NCBI GenBank assembly: GCA_034336665.1
Contig: CM067566.1
Location: 19,946,330-20,010,329 of the forward strand
DNA length: 64,000 bases
Direction: 5' to 3'
Source: Luscinia megarhynchos
Lineage: Eukaryota; Chordata; Aves; Passeriformes; Turdidae
Positions 36,151-50,700 of this stretch are shown in pieces. A program made the position numbers and the translations under genes. Position 1 is the stretch's first letter; every line of letters starts with the position of its first letter. Under the pieces are notes generated by a model that was given only the letters and a program-made list of their open reading frames with translations, did not search any database and was not told where the DNA came from.

Positions 36151-38071
36151 CTTTGAATCAGTTTAAGACTTTTGTGGTATGTTTCTTAGAACTCTTAGGC
36201 ATTCTCAAATGCTCATTTAGTTAGTGAGGGTTCTGAGAATTAAAAAGCCTGTGAAGTCAAGCTGAGCTCCCAAATTAGCAAAAATGGGCTGCCCCCAGAT
36301 CGAAAGCCCTTAAAACAAGACACTGTTTAATGTAATTTTATTTTACATGAATAAAATTATAAATCTGTAGGTCACAAAATGTTTTAAGGAACACCAAATT
36401 GCTTTAAAGAAGTTAGTAATTTTAAAAGAGGTTCCTGTAGACAAAACTGAAGAATTGCTAATAGAACCATACAATAAAAAAAACAAAAGCCAGACTCATA
36501 AATCAAATTCTGTGCACACCAATGTACAATTAAAATTAAAGCATAAACAGCAGTGAAATTTTTTGAACTCTATAACAGATTACTTATGACACTCAATATA
36601 TAAAGACTGTCACTTTTCTAACTTATCAGGTCTAACCCTTTAAAACACTCTAGTCAGAATTAAGTTGCAGCAAAGGTCAGATAGAAAAGGAAACCTAATA
36701 TTTTCCATATGCGCTGTCATATTCCATCCCTTTTCTAATATTCATGTTCCATTAACATTTAGTATTGGATGAATCTAGGTTTGAAAATACAAAAGATAAA
36801 AACAAACTAAAGTGTTTCTCGCTTGTTTTGATATTTGCTGTACATGCAGTATTTGCTCAGCCAAAGCCATTTTGTTTTATGAAAAGACAGTACAAATTCT
36901 GAGGCAAATAATCAAAATCTTGATTTCTTATAATATTGGATATAGAACTGCCACAGAAGCATACTACGTTGACAAGACTGAGATTTGCAACACTAAAAAC
37001 TAGTACAGCTTTGATCATTTCAATGCTAGAACTTAGTGTTGGAAAATCCTACCCTCGGCGTTGAGAGTTAAAGATATCAAATGAAACTGGGAATGGAAGA
37101 CCTCAGTTTACCTGCAGGCTATCTACAGCAATGGTAGTGTTAATGCATGTTTCTCTTTTACTCCTTAAACTAGCTCAATCAAATCATTGCCTTTCCTAGA
37201 AAAAGTTTGCACAAAGGTAAATTTGTCTTGTGAAATAAATCATCGTTCTTTATGTCTTTGTACAATAAAGTGAGTTGTATTAGACAGTTCTTATTATTTT
37301 TCCTGTTTCAAATGAACATGAAACGCTTTAAGTCAACTGATAAATTCTGATTAGTCTGAAACATATTTTATAATATTTGGTAGACAAAATTTTTTGAATG
37401 TGTTTCTATACCTGTATTTCATAAAATTCTGCATAATTTGGACAAAGATAACATAGGAAAATCAAGAAAATGCAGTTAAAAGACAGCTGACATTTTCATA
37501 GATTAAAAATACTGAGCTATAAATTCATCATATTTCTCAAATGCAGAAAGCCACAGATATCTGGCAGTAAACAACAAATTAGTAGTCATCTAATAGGGTA
37601 GCTTTTTTTTTTTCTCCATGGTTAGGAATTTTCATTTATTAAAATGTTGAGCTAGAAAATGGGCCAATTTCCTATTTACATGATAAGCATTAACTATAGT
37701 TGTAATACCTACCACCTGTAGTGTGCCTGCAGCAGTGCATGTTGTCTGTTTTATATGCAAATATTGTATGTCTGTAGTGTGTCTACAAGTTTCTGTAATA
37801 TACCTGTAAGTGTATGTGCTAACTAACCCTTTCACAGGTGCTGCAACCAGCCTTACCAACTCTTCAGATTTTATCATGAATCTCACAATATTTGGTGTGT
37901 GCGTGTTTCTTTCAATTTAATTTTAATTTTCAGTACAGTCTCATACTTATTGGTAGAGAGCATATTTGCTTGTTGTAATTTCTTTGGAATCTGTCTTTCA
38001 TTACTTTCATTTGGGCTGGTCATCGAGACAAGTGGTGTTTCACTGTGCTTCCTGCATTAGAACTGAGGTTT

Positions 38072-38093
38072 CCCTGCCCCTGCCCCTGCCCCC
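38072..38093 (+). repeat. (CCCTG)n-type repeat, G-quadruplex pattern on the minus strand
   Basis: The plus strand has CCCTG followed by CCCCTG units and five C. Its complement therefore has four G runs of three to five bases separated by CA dinucleotides, which meets the G-quadruplex rule. Confidence 0.85.
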
Positions 38094-38400
38094 AACATGA
38101 TCATTGTATTCCGTTGTTCTCAGACCCACCTTTATTTAGATCATTAAAATTCAGGGAAAAAAACTGGAAACTTAAACTTTCACACTGAATGTGAGTGCTC
38201 TAGATATTTGAGTAGAAAAAAAGTTAACACCCTTCTGCTCTATAAACCTATGAAAGAACAGTGGAAAGGCAGAGACCTCACTTTAGTAAAACTCTCTCTT
38301 ACTCCTGTGCTTGCTAGACCATTATGCAAGGACCTTCTGGTCTTCCCTTCAAAAAGGTCTTTCCCCACTGGGTACCTAAGGTGTCCAAGCAAGAGCTGCT

Positions 38401-38754
38401 CCAATGAACTCTCCTGTGAAAACAGACTGAGAGAGTTAGGATTGTTCAGACTGGAGAAAAGAAGGCTTCAAGTAGACCTTTTCAGTAATTAAAAGGGAAC
38501 ATTTTACAAGAGTATAGGACAAGGAGGAATGGCTTTAAACTGAGAGTAGGTTTTCATTAGCTATTAGGGAGAAATGCTTTACTATGAGGTTTATGAGGTA
38601 CTGGAAGAGCTTGCACAGAGAAACAGTGAATGCCCCATCCTTGGAAGTATTCAAGGCCAGGCAGGATGGGGCTTTGGATGTTGTCTATGGCAGGGCAATT
38701 GGAACTAGATGATCTTTAAGGTCCCTTCCAACCCAAACTATTCTGTATGATTCA
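38401..38754 (+). mobile_element. CR1 retrotransposon, 3' end with C-terminal ORF2
   Basis: The first part translates as 'NELSCENRLRELGLFRLEKR' followed by RLQVDL, the conserved C-terminal stretch of CR1 ORF2 (S/E-x-RLRELGLFSLEKRRL). The rest gives the characteristic 'gccccatccttggaagtat' - 'ggccaggcaggatggggct' - 'actagatgatctttaaggt' - 'cccttccaacccaaactat' - TCTGTATGATTC end. A stop codon and indels after the LEKRRL block show it is dead. Orientation is plus, opposite to the copy at 31592-34210, so it is not the lost 3' part of that copy. Confidence 0.92.
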
Positions 38755-39411
38755 GTGTGCACACCCTGAATACAATTTGAGTTTGGTGTTAAGCACTAAC
38801 ACCTTACTGACCCTTGCTTCTAGTTTGCTTTAGCAAGTGCCTGCTAGGTTTTGTTTGCTCTTCAAATAACACTCATATTCTTAACTCTGCACACATACTA
38901 CGAGGTAACATAGCACTACACTCATTTGCAGAAGCAGATTAAGTTAACTCATATTCTGCAAGTCCTTGATGGCCTTTCAGAGGAAGAAATGATTTAAGGA
39001 AAGGAAGGAAGTTCTTTTTGAGTGGCTGATCTTACGAAGATGACCTCTGGTGTTGCCTGTAGGCTTCTTCAGTGTCAAATATAACTGAATCATACTGCAG
39101 TTTTGCTTAATGACAGGAATTCTTTTCAGTCTCTCTCATTCTGTTTTGGGAACATATAATCTGTGGGAAAACTGCCATACTGTCAGATTAGATGTAGATT
39201 AACCCAGATTCATTAAACATTAGATCTTACAGAATGAGATAAAACAAGCTCTTCAATAAATGTTTTCAGCTATTTTTCTGTGTATCACCAAATGAAAGCA
39301 TATTCCTTAATTAGTTTTAATACATTTTATGTAAAGATTTAGCAAGGAAAATAACACCCTCAGTGAGTAAAAGAAAATAGACCTTATTTAGACATTTGAG
39401 TAATTTATTTT

Positions 39412-39625
39412 TTGCCCCAATCTGAGCAATAAAATATAAAATATTATTATAATGATATAAAATATAATTTTTAAACGACAAAGAAATCTGCATTAATAAT
39501 ACACTTAAATATATTTTAGATATTTAAAAAATATAAGTGATGAGAAATAGCATGTGAGTACAAAATCTGGTTTATATCATGTAAGATATTTATGTGAATC
39601 AGTAAAATATGTTAAAATATTTTGC
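39412..39625. other. Extremely AT-rich segment
   Basis: About 210 bases of mostly A and T with repeated AAATAT and ATATTTTA patterns. Such segments can act as scaffold/matrix attachment or DNA-unwinding elements, but the sequence alone does not show this. Confidence 0.5.
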
Positions 39626-40257
39626 TTTGAACACTTTTGAGACTCAGTTTTCATGAGAAATCAAATGTATTTTGTATTTCTAGATAAAAGTAACACCTAA
39701 ATTTTATGATCCCTCCACCAAATTTTATTTTAGTCTTCCATGGATTTAAAACATTTGAAAACAAAAATGTGAAATCTCTTGAAAATTGTATAAGGAAGTT
39801 CCCAGACATACTAATGAGATGTGACAGTAAAGGAATTATTCTGCAGGTTCCTGGGTTTTATTACTGAAGTCATTTGTAGGGATTGAAGAAATGGTTCTGG
39901 TTCTAAAATGTATCTTTTCTTCAAGGGGCAATGTGAGTCTCAGAAATATGACAGTCTCTATTTTCTTTTTCTTTTTTTTTTTTTTTAAGAACATGTGAAC
40001 TCTCAAATTGGATGAGTATCATCATATATATATACTACTATGATTACATGTGCAGTCACAAGAGGTGTTTGTAGTCACAGCTATGGTAGTCATGTTAAAA
40101 GCCAAAAATATTATTTAAACGTATTGAAGGTGGCTATACTGACAAAAGTTTAATGTCATTTTAATAGCCTGATACAACAAATAGTTTCAGGACATACCAT
40201 CTTTTCCCTGGATGTGTTTTCCTGGTGTTCTGAAATACGAGCTCATTGTGGGTATAG

Positions 40258-40325
40258 CAACAACAAAAATCAACAAATGAAATTTAAACAATCAAACAAA
40301 TAAACAAAAAACCCACCCAAAACCC
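40258..40325 (+). repeat. A/C-rich (AAAC)-type low-complexity tract
   Basis: AACAAC, AAACAAAT and AAAAACCCACCC units make the plus strand mostly A and C. This is the complement class of the G/T tracts elsewhere in the window. Confidence 0.8.
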
Positions 40326-43300
40326 TATGCCAAAGAGAAAAACTGAGGTGGTCCTGCATTCCTAGCTTAACTTAATTAAAAGCTGAGATTTTTTTTTTTC
40401 ATATCCATGTTCAGTTCTTTTCTATTTTAGTTGGACATTTTCCTAATACAAGTATATATCTTTTGATGAAGAATAAGAATTTGCTTTTGGTTTTTCTGAA
40501 GTAACAAATGATATTTTGTTTTTAATGTCAATCTGAGAGGAACTTTACTTAGAAAATTTTAAAATATTTGGAATGTACTGAGTATGCATTCTTTTTAAAG
40601 CCAGCTGCTTTAGGGTGTTCCAGATTTTGAGGCTTAAAATGCATAAGAGAGCATTTTTGAAAGTGGATTCTGTATTGACAAAGTAGTTGATAGATTAGAA
40701 GGGAGCATTTTTGATATTTTGAGACCATAATTCTTCATATTTAGAAGAGTAACAGGGGGTAAAGAGAATCAAGAATGAAATCAAAGATGTCAAAAGTACA
40801 GTTTCCCTCCTGTTCATAACTTATAAATACTAACCCATGGGATGTTTGCAGTTGCTGGCTATTGCATGTGTCAGTATTACAAAGGACATTATTATACAGA
40901 TGATGGAGTGATGACATGTAACAAAGATAAATATACTATAGTTAGTTAGGGACTTCAGTATAGAATATGATGATACAGAAGTTGCAATTAGATGCTAGCA
41001 GAAAAATTAGTGGCATGCACTTTTTGACATTTATGAATAAATATCTGCTAAAAAGCTAAATTTGTAGAAGTCAGCCTGTACATTTAAGGAAAATGCAATG
41101 CTGTTTATCTTCAAAAAGTTAACATCAAGGTATGCAATAAATACTGACTAAGCTAAAAATTGGACAAAAAAAGGTATTAAAACCAAACCAAAACAAAAAT
41201 TATTTTGGCTGTCTTAGGACCTTATGCTGATGTCCAACCCTGCTGGTGGAGGATGAGTGAGCAGTGGCTGCTGACTGGGGTAACAACTCAACAGATCTGC
41301 ATAGGATTTCAGACATACAATCAATTAAAGAAAAATAAGTGTCAAGTAACTGATTTTTTTCTTTTATGGATACAAATTAGGAGCGATGCCCTAAGTGTTC
41401 CCACTAGTGCAAGGCAAGGTCTTGCTTCATACAACATATAGGAGAGAACACAGAGTGCTTTCACAGAAGTAAATGAATTATGTGTTCAATGGAACAGCTT
41501 CACTTGTGCTGTGAAAGTTGAAAAAATTCCAGGACTAAATGCAGGTCTTGATGCTCACTTTTAGTGAATCTGAAATGAACTGTGTTTTCTTGTTCCTTAT
41601 AGTCAAGAACTTAATTTTAAGGATGATGGATAAGAACTCTGTTTTCAGTGGTATTTGAATTGAGGAAAGTGGATGTCAGGTGTTACAAAACAAGCTCTTG
41701 ATCATTCACTAAGATACTTTCAAACTCTCTCTCAAAAGTAGTTAACTCTTTGACATTGGTTTAGCTTTCATAGATGATGAAGTGATAATTACTTAGAATA
41801 TTTAACCTTTCCATTTTCCACATAATGACATAATGACATCAGCTCTACACCATGGGGCCACGAAATAATTAATTTCTAATACATGGATGTGCATAAAAGG
41901 TTTGTTTTTCTCTGCTAGTAAACAATTTTGAATTATGCATATAGAGTGATTCCCCTCCAGCTGGTAACTTAGTCTTTCTTGAATCTTGATTCAAGAGACT
42001 TTCATGTCATCACACAGGGAACCTTTTTTGTGTGTCTGTAGTTCCTTAGAAGTTAAAGACATGAGGCAATTAAACAAGGTCAGAGAAGGGGAATTTATCT
42101 CTTTTTGGTCCGTTTTCTAGTCCCCATCTTTATTAAGGTTATGGATTGATTTCTTCCATTATTCTTTTTGTAGGACTCTTATTCATGGGCATAAGGGCAA
42201 GTGGGTTATGGAGGTTCATTTCTGATTTAAAACTGAAGATTCCTCCAATTAAGGAAGTAATGCAAGGGGTTTCTTAGTTCTCTTCATGTAGTGTAATTGT
42301 AGCTTCTACCAATTTTGTTAGGATGATTTTATAACACAAATATTTATCTAAATAAATTGAAGACAACCTCACAATGTATTTATGTATAGGGTTAATTCAG
42401 CACTGCTTTGAATTATTTTCTTTCTTCTTGCAGAGTAAACAACTTAATTTAGAGAAGGGAAAGCAGTTCAATTATTTCATACTCTGGCCATAACTATCTG
42501 AGTTCTTAATTGCCAGAGAGAACTAAAGTAATAAAATTAGTGATCCCTAAATGGACTGCTATAAACACTAGAGAAGTATTTATTTTATTTCTTCATGAAA
42601 ACTTATTAAAATAAAAGCAGTTTCATTTTTTTCCAAAGGATTCTTCATCATATTCTTTCTGTTCAGCCAATATTTCAAAGGGATGCTGTAGAGTTTAGCC
42701 TTACATTTGCTTAAGTAAAATATATCTGTCAATATGAGATGCAGAAGACTGTACTTTAGGAATACCACCTAAACCACCTGATTTTAGGTAATTTTTTTTT
42801 CTAAACATTGAAAATGTCTTCGTTGAAGCACTGAGGTTTAGGCTAAGGGGCATGAAATGTTACAATTTATTTTAAGGTTAGGGAAATGCAGTTTGGGTAT
42901 TACACTGATGCTCTCTTAATGCAACATTAGGTTTGTGAATGTGTTTGTAGCAAATAATAATCAGCTGGCCAGATAATTGTCAGATAATATTAAAAATCTA
43001 GGAGCACAATAAATGCAGCCATATTAAATAATGCACTTATTTATTTCACAGTGCAAAAGACATAAGGAGAAAATTCAGTGTTTTTGAAGAAAAATGGAAG
43101 GTGCAGGTGTGAAGGATGGTTAGTTCCCCAATGTTGGAATTAACACTGCAGGCAGTCTTTTGTCCTAGCAGAGCTAGACACAGCAAAGTTTCTTGGCAAG
43201 ATCTATGTTTTAAGATACTCTCATTCCTCCCACTGCACTTCCACAGATACCCATTGGAGTTCTGGATGTAGGTGTTAGGTAATGTGAACCGAACAATTTG

Positions 43301-44656
43301 TCAAATTAGGTGCTCATCAGGATGAATGGAAAAAATACAGCCTGTGTTTTAGCTGGACCAGAGTATATCTACAAATATGTAAAATTACTTCCATTGACTA
43401 CTTTTTATCACAAACAGAAAAAATATAAAGGGACAGTTAGCTATCATAGAGTAGGTAGGCTGCAGGGCACAGCCTTTTCTCTACAAAGGAATATTAGTGA
43501 AGTAAAACTTTCTGGAGGAAAACTAATATTTTTTCCCCACAAATGGCATCATGATGTACTTGATACAAAGTGATTTCGGCTTTTTTTTTCTTTGTTTACT
43601 TGTTTTTAAGAAAGTTTTTGCTTTTCTACTTTCTTCTTAAGCAATGATTCTTCTTGGAAGTTACTTTTATGCAGTTACTTAAAGCAGGCTCTGAAATGGA
43701 TTTCATATCTTAATATATAATAACATATTGAATAAATATTTTACTCCTAATGATAATTAGACAATGATAATTGAAAGGAAATTTAGGTAATGATCACAGT
43801 TTCTCAACATTTTTTGGAAGCTTTATTCTTTTAAATGTATTACATTGCTAGGTAAGATCCTAATGATATATTGACATGTTCTGAACTATAAAATTTAAAT
43901 TCTAATTAAAAATAATGTTTATGATACGACTGAGGTGCAGCAAAAGTTTCTTCTAGAGAAAAATCACGAACAGAATGCTAGACAACCCTGAATTGTCATT
44001 AAAGACATAAATGGTTTAGCAATAAGGTTCATGCTTAATGATTTCCCAGAATTTCAGCACAGAACAATTGAAATAAGAGGTATTATTTTTATCTACCAAT
44101 AAAATTTATTTATTAAATATGCATATTTTTTTCCCCTGGGAGTTAATTGATCCCAGCACATCCTGTGCAGTAGTGCAGCTTTAAAGACAGAGATGTCTTT
44201 TTTACATGGTCAGTCACATGCCAAAAGACTCCTTAATAATTCAGTTCTTTTTCCCCCAGATTGGACTTTTTATATCTAATTTTCTTCACATAATAGCTGT
44301 AGTCCCAAAAGGCTTAGGTAAATTGTATGTCTGAGTGTAGTGTTATTATTTTAATGAATCAATTTTAAATAAAAGTAGCTATAACAAGGTATTGTACAAC
44401 ATTTTTATAGTATTTTGCTAGATAACTACTATGATGTAATGAGTAGTCTCAGTTTTGTGAGACTTATAAAATTTATCCAAACCTACATGAAAACTTACTA
44501 CTAGAAAACAGTATTTTTGTATTATGTACAAAGTGGAAAGTCAATGGCAAGTGGAAAGAGAGCCAAGATGCTCCATACTGAAGCAAATTCAGAAGTACTA
44601 TGGGTTTTTGTAGTTCTCCTTCAATAATTGTGTCCTCTAGCCTTTTGCTCTCTGTC

Positions 44657-44796
44657 TCACCCCTGGAAGTGCCCAAGGCAGGTTGGATGGGGCTTTGAGC
44701 AATGTCATCTGGTGGAAGATGTTCCTGTCCATGGAAGAGGGGTTAGAACTAGGTGGTCTTTAAGGTCCCATTCAACCCAAACCATCCTATAATTCA
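44657..44796 (+). mobile_element. CR1 retrotransposon, 3' end fragment
   Basis: The plus strand reads 'cacccctggaagtgcccaag' - 'gttggatggggctttgagca' - 'tccatggaagaggggttag' - 'aactaggtggtctttaaggt' - 'cccattcaacccaaaccatc' - CTATAATTCA. This is the ordered 3' end of an avian CR1 with a mutated tail. It is heavily 5'-truncated. Confidence 0.9.
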
Positions 44797-47700
44797 TTAG
44801 TTATATTTTAACTTGGTTTCTCTGATTGCATCAAATATACCCTTGGCTCAGTCAAAAAGGGCTGTTGCTATATAGGTATCATAAGAATTCCCTTGTTTAC
44901 TCAGAGTCAGAGTACATCGAGCTGGATTATTGCAACAGAAATGTCACAAAGAAACCAGACATACAGATAAAGAGGTCAGGAATTATTCATGAATTAGGAG
45001 TGTTTGATTTCTGTTTTTCTTTTTAACACAACAAAATGCTACCTAGATGTCTAGGACTAGTGCAGTAAAAATATTTTTTGTTGACTGGGAGGAATTATTT
45101 TCTTTCCTGTGCATGTGAACAGGGCTTGCTTGTAAGCTAAGTACATCCAGAATAGGTTTGGGCTTCATTGTACACTTAGAACATACTAGATTTGATAAGG
45201 TGGTAATAACTGTATGAATATTTTTAGTTTAAAGCTTATACATAAAACTGATCGGTCTAGTCTCAGGGTAGAATCATTGGAGACCTGAGTTTTCTGGTAT
45301 TTTGGTATTGTATTTTTTCCCTATGTGTCTTCTTACAAGAATAGGTTTTTTTCTTTTTTACAAGTAAAGCTACGATTCACAACAGTGACATAATGCGTAC
45401 ACAATTTGCCTTTAAAGAGAAAAGTTTCTATTAAAAACAGGTTCGACTAGATATACAAACCAGCACTGAGAGGGAAAGGTGGTGTTCTTTTGGGGATATA
45501 ACATGAATCATTCTGACTCAGTTTTCAGAAAGCACTATGGGAGCAGAGAATTTTAGAAGAGGCATCATATTTCAGTGAGACGCCTCTTAAGGTCTGTGAA
45601 GTTTCAAGACTGATACACGCTATCTTTAAAGCAGGCAGGTAATTGGAGAGTGATGTAAGCAACTACAAAGCCCTAACCTGCCTGGGCAGATGCCCATTAG
45701 CACTATGTATGTTGTGGGGCTCCCAGGGTGTAGCACAGGAACATAAAAGCTTAGCAGTAAAATAATTAAACTGCCAGCTACAAGGAAGTGAATTATGAGA
45801 AGGAGATAGGGTCTAATAGCCCCATGAGAAATGGGAGAAAGTTGCTAAATCATCCAAGATATTTTAGCAAGCTGGCAGATGACTTGCCCATAGGCAGAGG
45901 CCATTGCTGTGTAGCAGGCCTGGTGCAAGATAAAAGAAACATCCTGTCTGCAGGCAGAGTGGAATGAAGGAGGTTCACTGAGCAGTTTAAACCAGGGCTT
46001 CAATTGGCTAGACTTTTTCTAGTTGATGTCTGAGTAAGCTGCCCCAGGAACAGTAAAGGATTTGATTTCCTGAAGCAAGGTGTATAAAAAATTCATATAT
46101 TTTTATGATTTATGATTTACCTTTGTTAACTTTACATTTTTTTTAATGTTTGTATTTTAAAACACTTCTTTCATTGAAGACAAAGATATTTTTCTTTATA
46201 TCTTTCTAGTTTACACCAGTGCAGTGCAAGACAGCATTTCATCATCTCTGACTCAGTGCTGAACATGTTCTGGCCATGGGCAGGAGTATAAAGGAAGCAA
46301 AATTATCAAAGGGGGTGGATCCATAACCACTACCTTTCAGATCTTGTATTTTTTATGTACAAAGTTGCTTCAAATGCAGATGCTCAGAAATCAAGGGCAA
46401 AATTGAAATATAGTCTTTCCTGACAGACTGATAAGGTTCTGATATCGTATGCTTGTCTGAGAAAAAAAAGGCAGACAGAATTAATCAGGATTTATTTATG
46501 TACTTTGACAGACAATCATGTTTCCATACAACGTTGCAGGCTGGGTTATAACATTTTGTGAAGCACATAATTAATTTGATATCAAAATATTTCTAAGCTT
46601 AACAGAACTGAAAATCAACTTTTGAACTCTTGTAGATAGCTTAAAAATTTACAAACCAATTGGCATAATTATGTACAATGGATCTAGAAGAACCACATCA
46701 CGATGTCTATTACAGTAATTAATTAAGGTCCCTTTAGCATTTATTGTTAAGTTAGAAAGTCATGATTACTGCCCGATATTTTTTTTCCTTAAACCCCTCT
46801 TTCATTATAAAATATTTGTCATTTATTTGAAATAAAATGTCCCACCATGATACACCAAGTAATTACTATGCTAATAAATCAGATTGAAAGAAACAGGGAA
46901 TTTTTGTTTCTGGAAGATTCTTTTCAGAAATTAGTGCCATTTTAGCCAGAAATTTTGTATATAAATTTCTTCTGACTTTCCTAGAAGTGTAGAGTATTGT
47001 TTGCATGCCAGCATTTTCTGTAACATTAATCCAAATTATTTTATAGCTGTTTCCACAGCTTATGAAGAAGTTTTCTGTTTATAACTGTGTTCTCTACAGC
47101 AATTATATTTTCTTCCTATTTTTTCTCCTTATACTTAAGCTCACATATTCTAAATAGTTTTTGTTGAAATGATTATCAAATTTATATTCAAAATTAAATT
47201 CCTTCACTAAAAAATAATTTGAGTTTAGGTAAAAACCTGAACACTTTCATATTTCTCTACCAAATAATAGAATAAATGTCGAGTTATCAGACTGCACTGA
47301 TGTGTCAACAATTTCATGACACACCATAAACAGAACAAAATCTATTGGTGTGAAGCAATGATAGCTGTGAGGAAAAGTAATCTTGCTCATATTAAAGAAT
47401 ACCTTGAACTTTTCTTTCATTTTATATGTTATCATCCAGAAAACTTTTATTTCTCTTTTGATGTATCACTTGTTGCGCTATTTCTTTGACAGGTTTCTCC
47501 AAGAATCAAATTTAGCTTCTAGTGCTTGATGTTGACTGTACTGTGATTCAACAAATGTATTAACTAAAGTATTGCTTGAGCTTTGTCTTGTTCAGGCACC
47601 ATCACCTCCCTTTTCCAGAGGTTCTCCAAATCTTGCTATTTGAGACATTCCTTGGAATGTCTACCTTTAAAAGAAATTTGTGGGAAAGTACAATAGTAGC

Positions 47701-50700
47701 CTGTTATCTTATTGAAGTTTTTTTGGTTTTGTTTTTGCTTTTTTTTTAATTTGCGAGATGTTGTTGGTTGGTTTCAGTGGGTTTTGTTTGCTTTTTTTGT
47801 TTGTTTGTTTTAAAGATCTGACATGATCAGGGAAGGAGAAAAAGTATTTTAAACAATAATTAAACCAAATTTAGTTCCAGTAGAATTATACAACTGAGTT
47901 TAGCTGGTTTATACAGCTCTGGATTAGGTCAGGAATTTTACAAACAAAAACCTATATTTAACACCCAAGTGTTACTTTCTCTGGGAATGTCTTCTGAAGC
48001 TGTAGACAATGTTATTTTCAGAGTGATCATTTCAGCTTCACTTAGTTTTTTTGCCCTTTGACTGACTACTGCTGTTAGAGACACTAGCCAGAAGAAACTT
48101 TTTACTTCTGAGAACTGATGGATGCCAATTGCATTTGTCTTTCACACCAACTGACAAAGTGAGAAAATTATTCTCTTTATTGCTTTGTTTTCATTTCTTC
48201 AGGGTAAGCTCTAAATGTAAAATTTTAAGTTTGCATCGAATTTTCTCCTAAAGTAAGGGATCTTATGTGGGTCTTATTTCCAACTAATATGCAGCTGCTG
48301 ATACCCACTGGCCAAACTTATTAAGGTATTATTCTATCTCTGAAACATAAAATAAACTATTTATATAGTGTAAAAACTTTGTATTCCCATGTGAGAACTT
48401 CAGTGGGGCAATATTCTTTTATTACCCTGGCTATTTTTCTTTGCTGCTTTCAAATTCTGTGTGTAAACTGTATGCAGCATATACAGTATTATTACTGTTT
48501 CTAGTTCATCTAGTTCAGTCTTATGTTGACTTGTGATGTCATTCTGACAGGAAAAATTATTGGTTTGTTTTGTAATTTGGGAGAAAGACTGCTGGCAATC
48601 TATTGTGTAGTCTATAGTGTATCAGCTATCAAAGTGGTCAGAGCTTTGGGCTTACATAATACAGTTCTTTTTGTTCACAATAATGTTTTGAAAGGCAGGC
48701 AAAGGTGCTATGAAAACATTCAACAAAGAGTTTTTTAGAAATAGTGGGAGGAGCTGAGAAGGAAAAAAAACCATTTTATATATAGTTTAATAGAAAAAAT
48801 TGAGTGTACTAATATATAAAAATAAGCTTAAGGCGTTTAAATTCTATCTAAATATTAGTTATTAAAAGAGTTAGCAACTTTTTCTTTATTATGCACTCAT
48901 AAAAATCTACTTTATTGTTTCCTGAACCTTTAGATGATGCATTGCCATCACGATTTATTTCAAATATAAAATATGACAGAGTGCTATTTATAGAAAAAAC
49001 TTTGCATGTGATCACTCTGGGGATGTCATGGTTTAGGGCACATTTGGGAGACACAAGCATCATATGGTCACCCTAGCACAGGGGACAAGGTCCAAATGCT
49101 GTCTTTATATGATCTTGGTTCGTTGCCATATAATTGATGAGGCACTTGTGTTTCTAGAAATTATTATAAAGACTTGTACTTTATTTAAAAAAAAATGTTG
49201 ATTTCTTTTTGCCTGACTTTCTCAATTCTTAGTTGTTTGTCCACTCTCTCACGGTCTGGCACTGCTGCACTATCTTTAACCTTATTCACTGCTTGGGTTT
49301 TAAACTGTTCAGTAATTCACAGTAAATAAACCAGCTCAGTTTTCCTAATTTGCCTGCACAGTCTGACAGAACTTTTGCCTCCTGATCTGTCCCGTTTTGG
49401 TTTTATCTTTTTACAAATATCAGAAAAAATAGAAAAGTTTTTAATCCTTGTCTTCTCATAAGTCTTTCAAAGTCTTTTTCCCTCTCCATTCCCCCTCCCC
49501 ACCCGCTCTCAGTAATACTGTTATTCTATCTCAGTTTTATTCAGTCTTGAATCCTCTAGAGCCTAATGCTGGAATATGTTTCTGACATGGAGATAACATA
49601 GTGGTCTAACACACAATTCTATCATCATTCTATGCCATACTTTGAAGTTCCCTGGCTTTCATTTAGAAAACTAATGAGAAAAATTAATAAATATATTAAA
49701 TATTATCAGTGAAAGGATTTGCACACAGATAATAAGTGTTTCTAGTGCCTAAGATAATAAACATGCTTTGATTGGCCCTCTTTAGGCAAGTGATTCCTGG
49801 AAGAGAAGGATAACAGGATGGTTTTCATGGAGTTGAGAACCAAGGTCAATCTACTACTTTTTGTAAATGCAGTAAAAAAAATTTAGTTGAGGAAATTTTT
49901 GCACTGATAAATGTTAAATACGCATGACAATTTTTTAATGGTTTGTGCAAATACATAAAGACCTCTGTCTTTAATGTTGTGAAAATGATGCCCAAAATAC
50001 GTGTCTTGTGATATTAAATGAAACTGTTGTGTAATCCAAATGCTATTCTGTCTGGACTAGCACAGTTCCTACCCTCTGACAAAACCTGGAACACTTCAGA
50101 AAATAACTTCCTCTCTCATAGCACATTCAGTGCTTCAGTCTCATGTAACACTCTCCAATTCTCAAAAAATATCTTATACCTGGAGACTAAAGTATGCAAA
50201 TTCATATCAATATATCAATGTACGAGAAAGACATTATAAACATGTTCCCCTGTGCTGTAGTCAATAATTCATTTATGGCGAACATCACTCCAAACTGCAT
50301 CTAATATAGGTCACTTAAAAAAGCCTCTCTTGAGAAATGCTTTTGAATATTTCAGTGATGATGACTAAGCTATATATATGACAAAGGAGAGTTTAAACCT
50401 GAAATTTTAAACAGAGCTCAGGAACAGGTGAATACAGGCTGAATGTGATTTAGTAGTTACACACTTGAAAAGAGTCTGTAAATTACTGCTAGGTCTGCCA
50501 AACTGTGTCCTGATGGATGAAGGATTTCTTCTCCCCAGTACTGTGAGCATTTGTAGAACCTTGTTTAGGATTATATTTGTTTTACTTTGAAGATAATAGT
50601 GGAATAATATTTTAGAAAGCATTGTGGTCATAGTAATGAGAAAAAAAGGCAGCCATATCTATCTGTATTAACTTCTTGAATATTGTGCATGTGGAGATGT

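Larger units (their letters stand above)
35643..38400. other. AT-rich non-coding stretch
   Basis: No gene is recognised. It contains a G/T-rich tract and a CCCTG microsatellite, listed separately. The remaining sequence is unique-looking, with short overlapping chance frames. Confidence 0.6.
38755..44656. other. AT-rich non-coding stretch
   Basis: No gene is recognised. It includes a very AT-rich segment at 39412-39625, T runs near 39970 and 40389, an A/C-rich tract at 40258, and many 60-87 codon chance frames. An 87-codon frame at 43310-43573 (plus) resembles no family I know. Confidence 0.6.

Noticed and set aside
49480..49510. Third G-quadruplex, minus strand of a C-rich run
   Set aside because: The G runs are present, but one loop is about eight bases, outside the usual limit.
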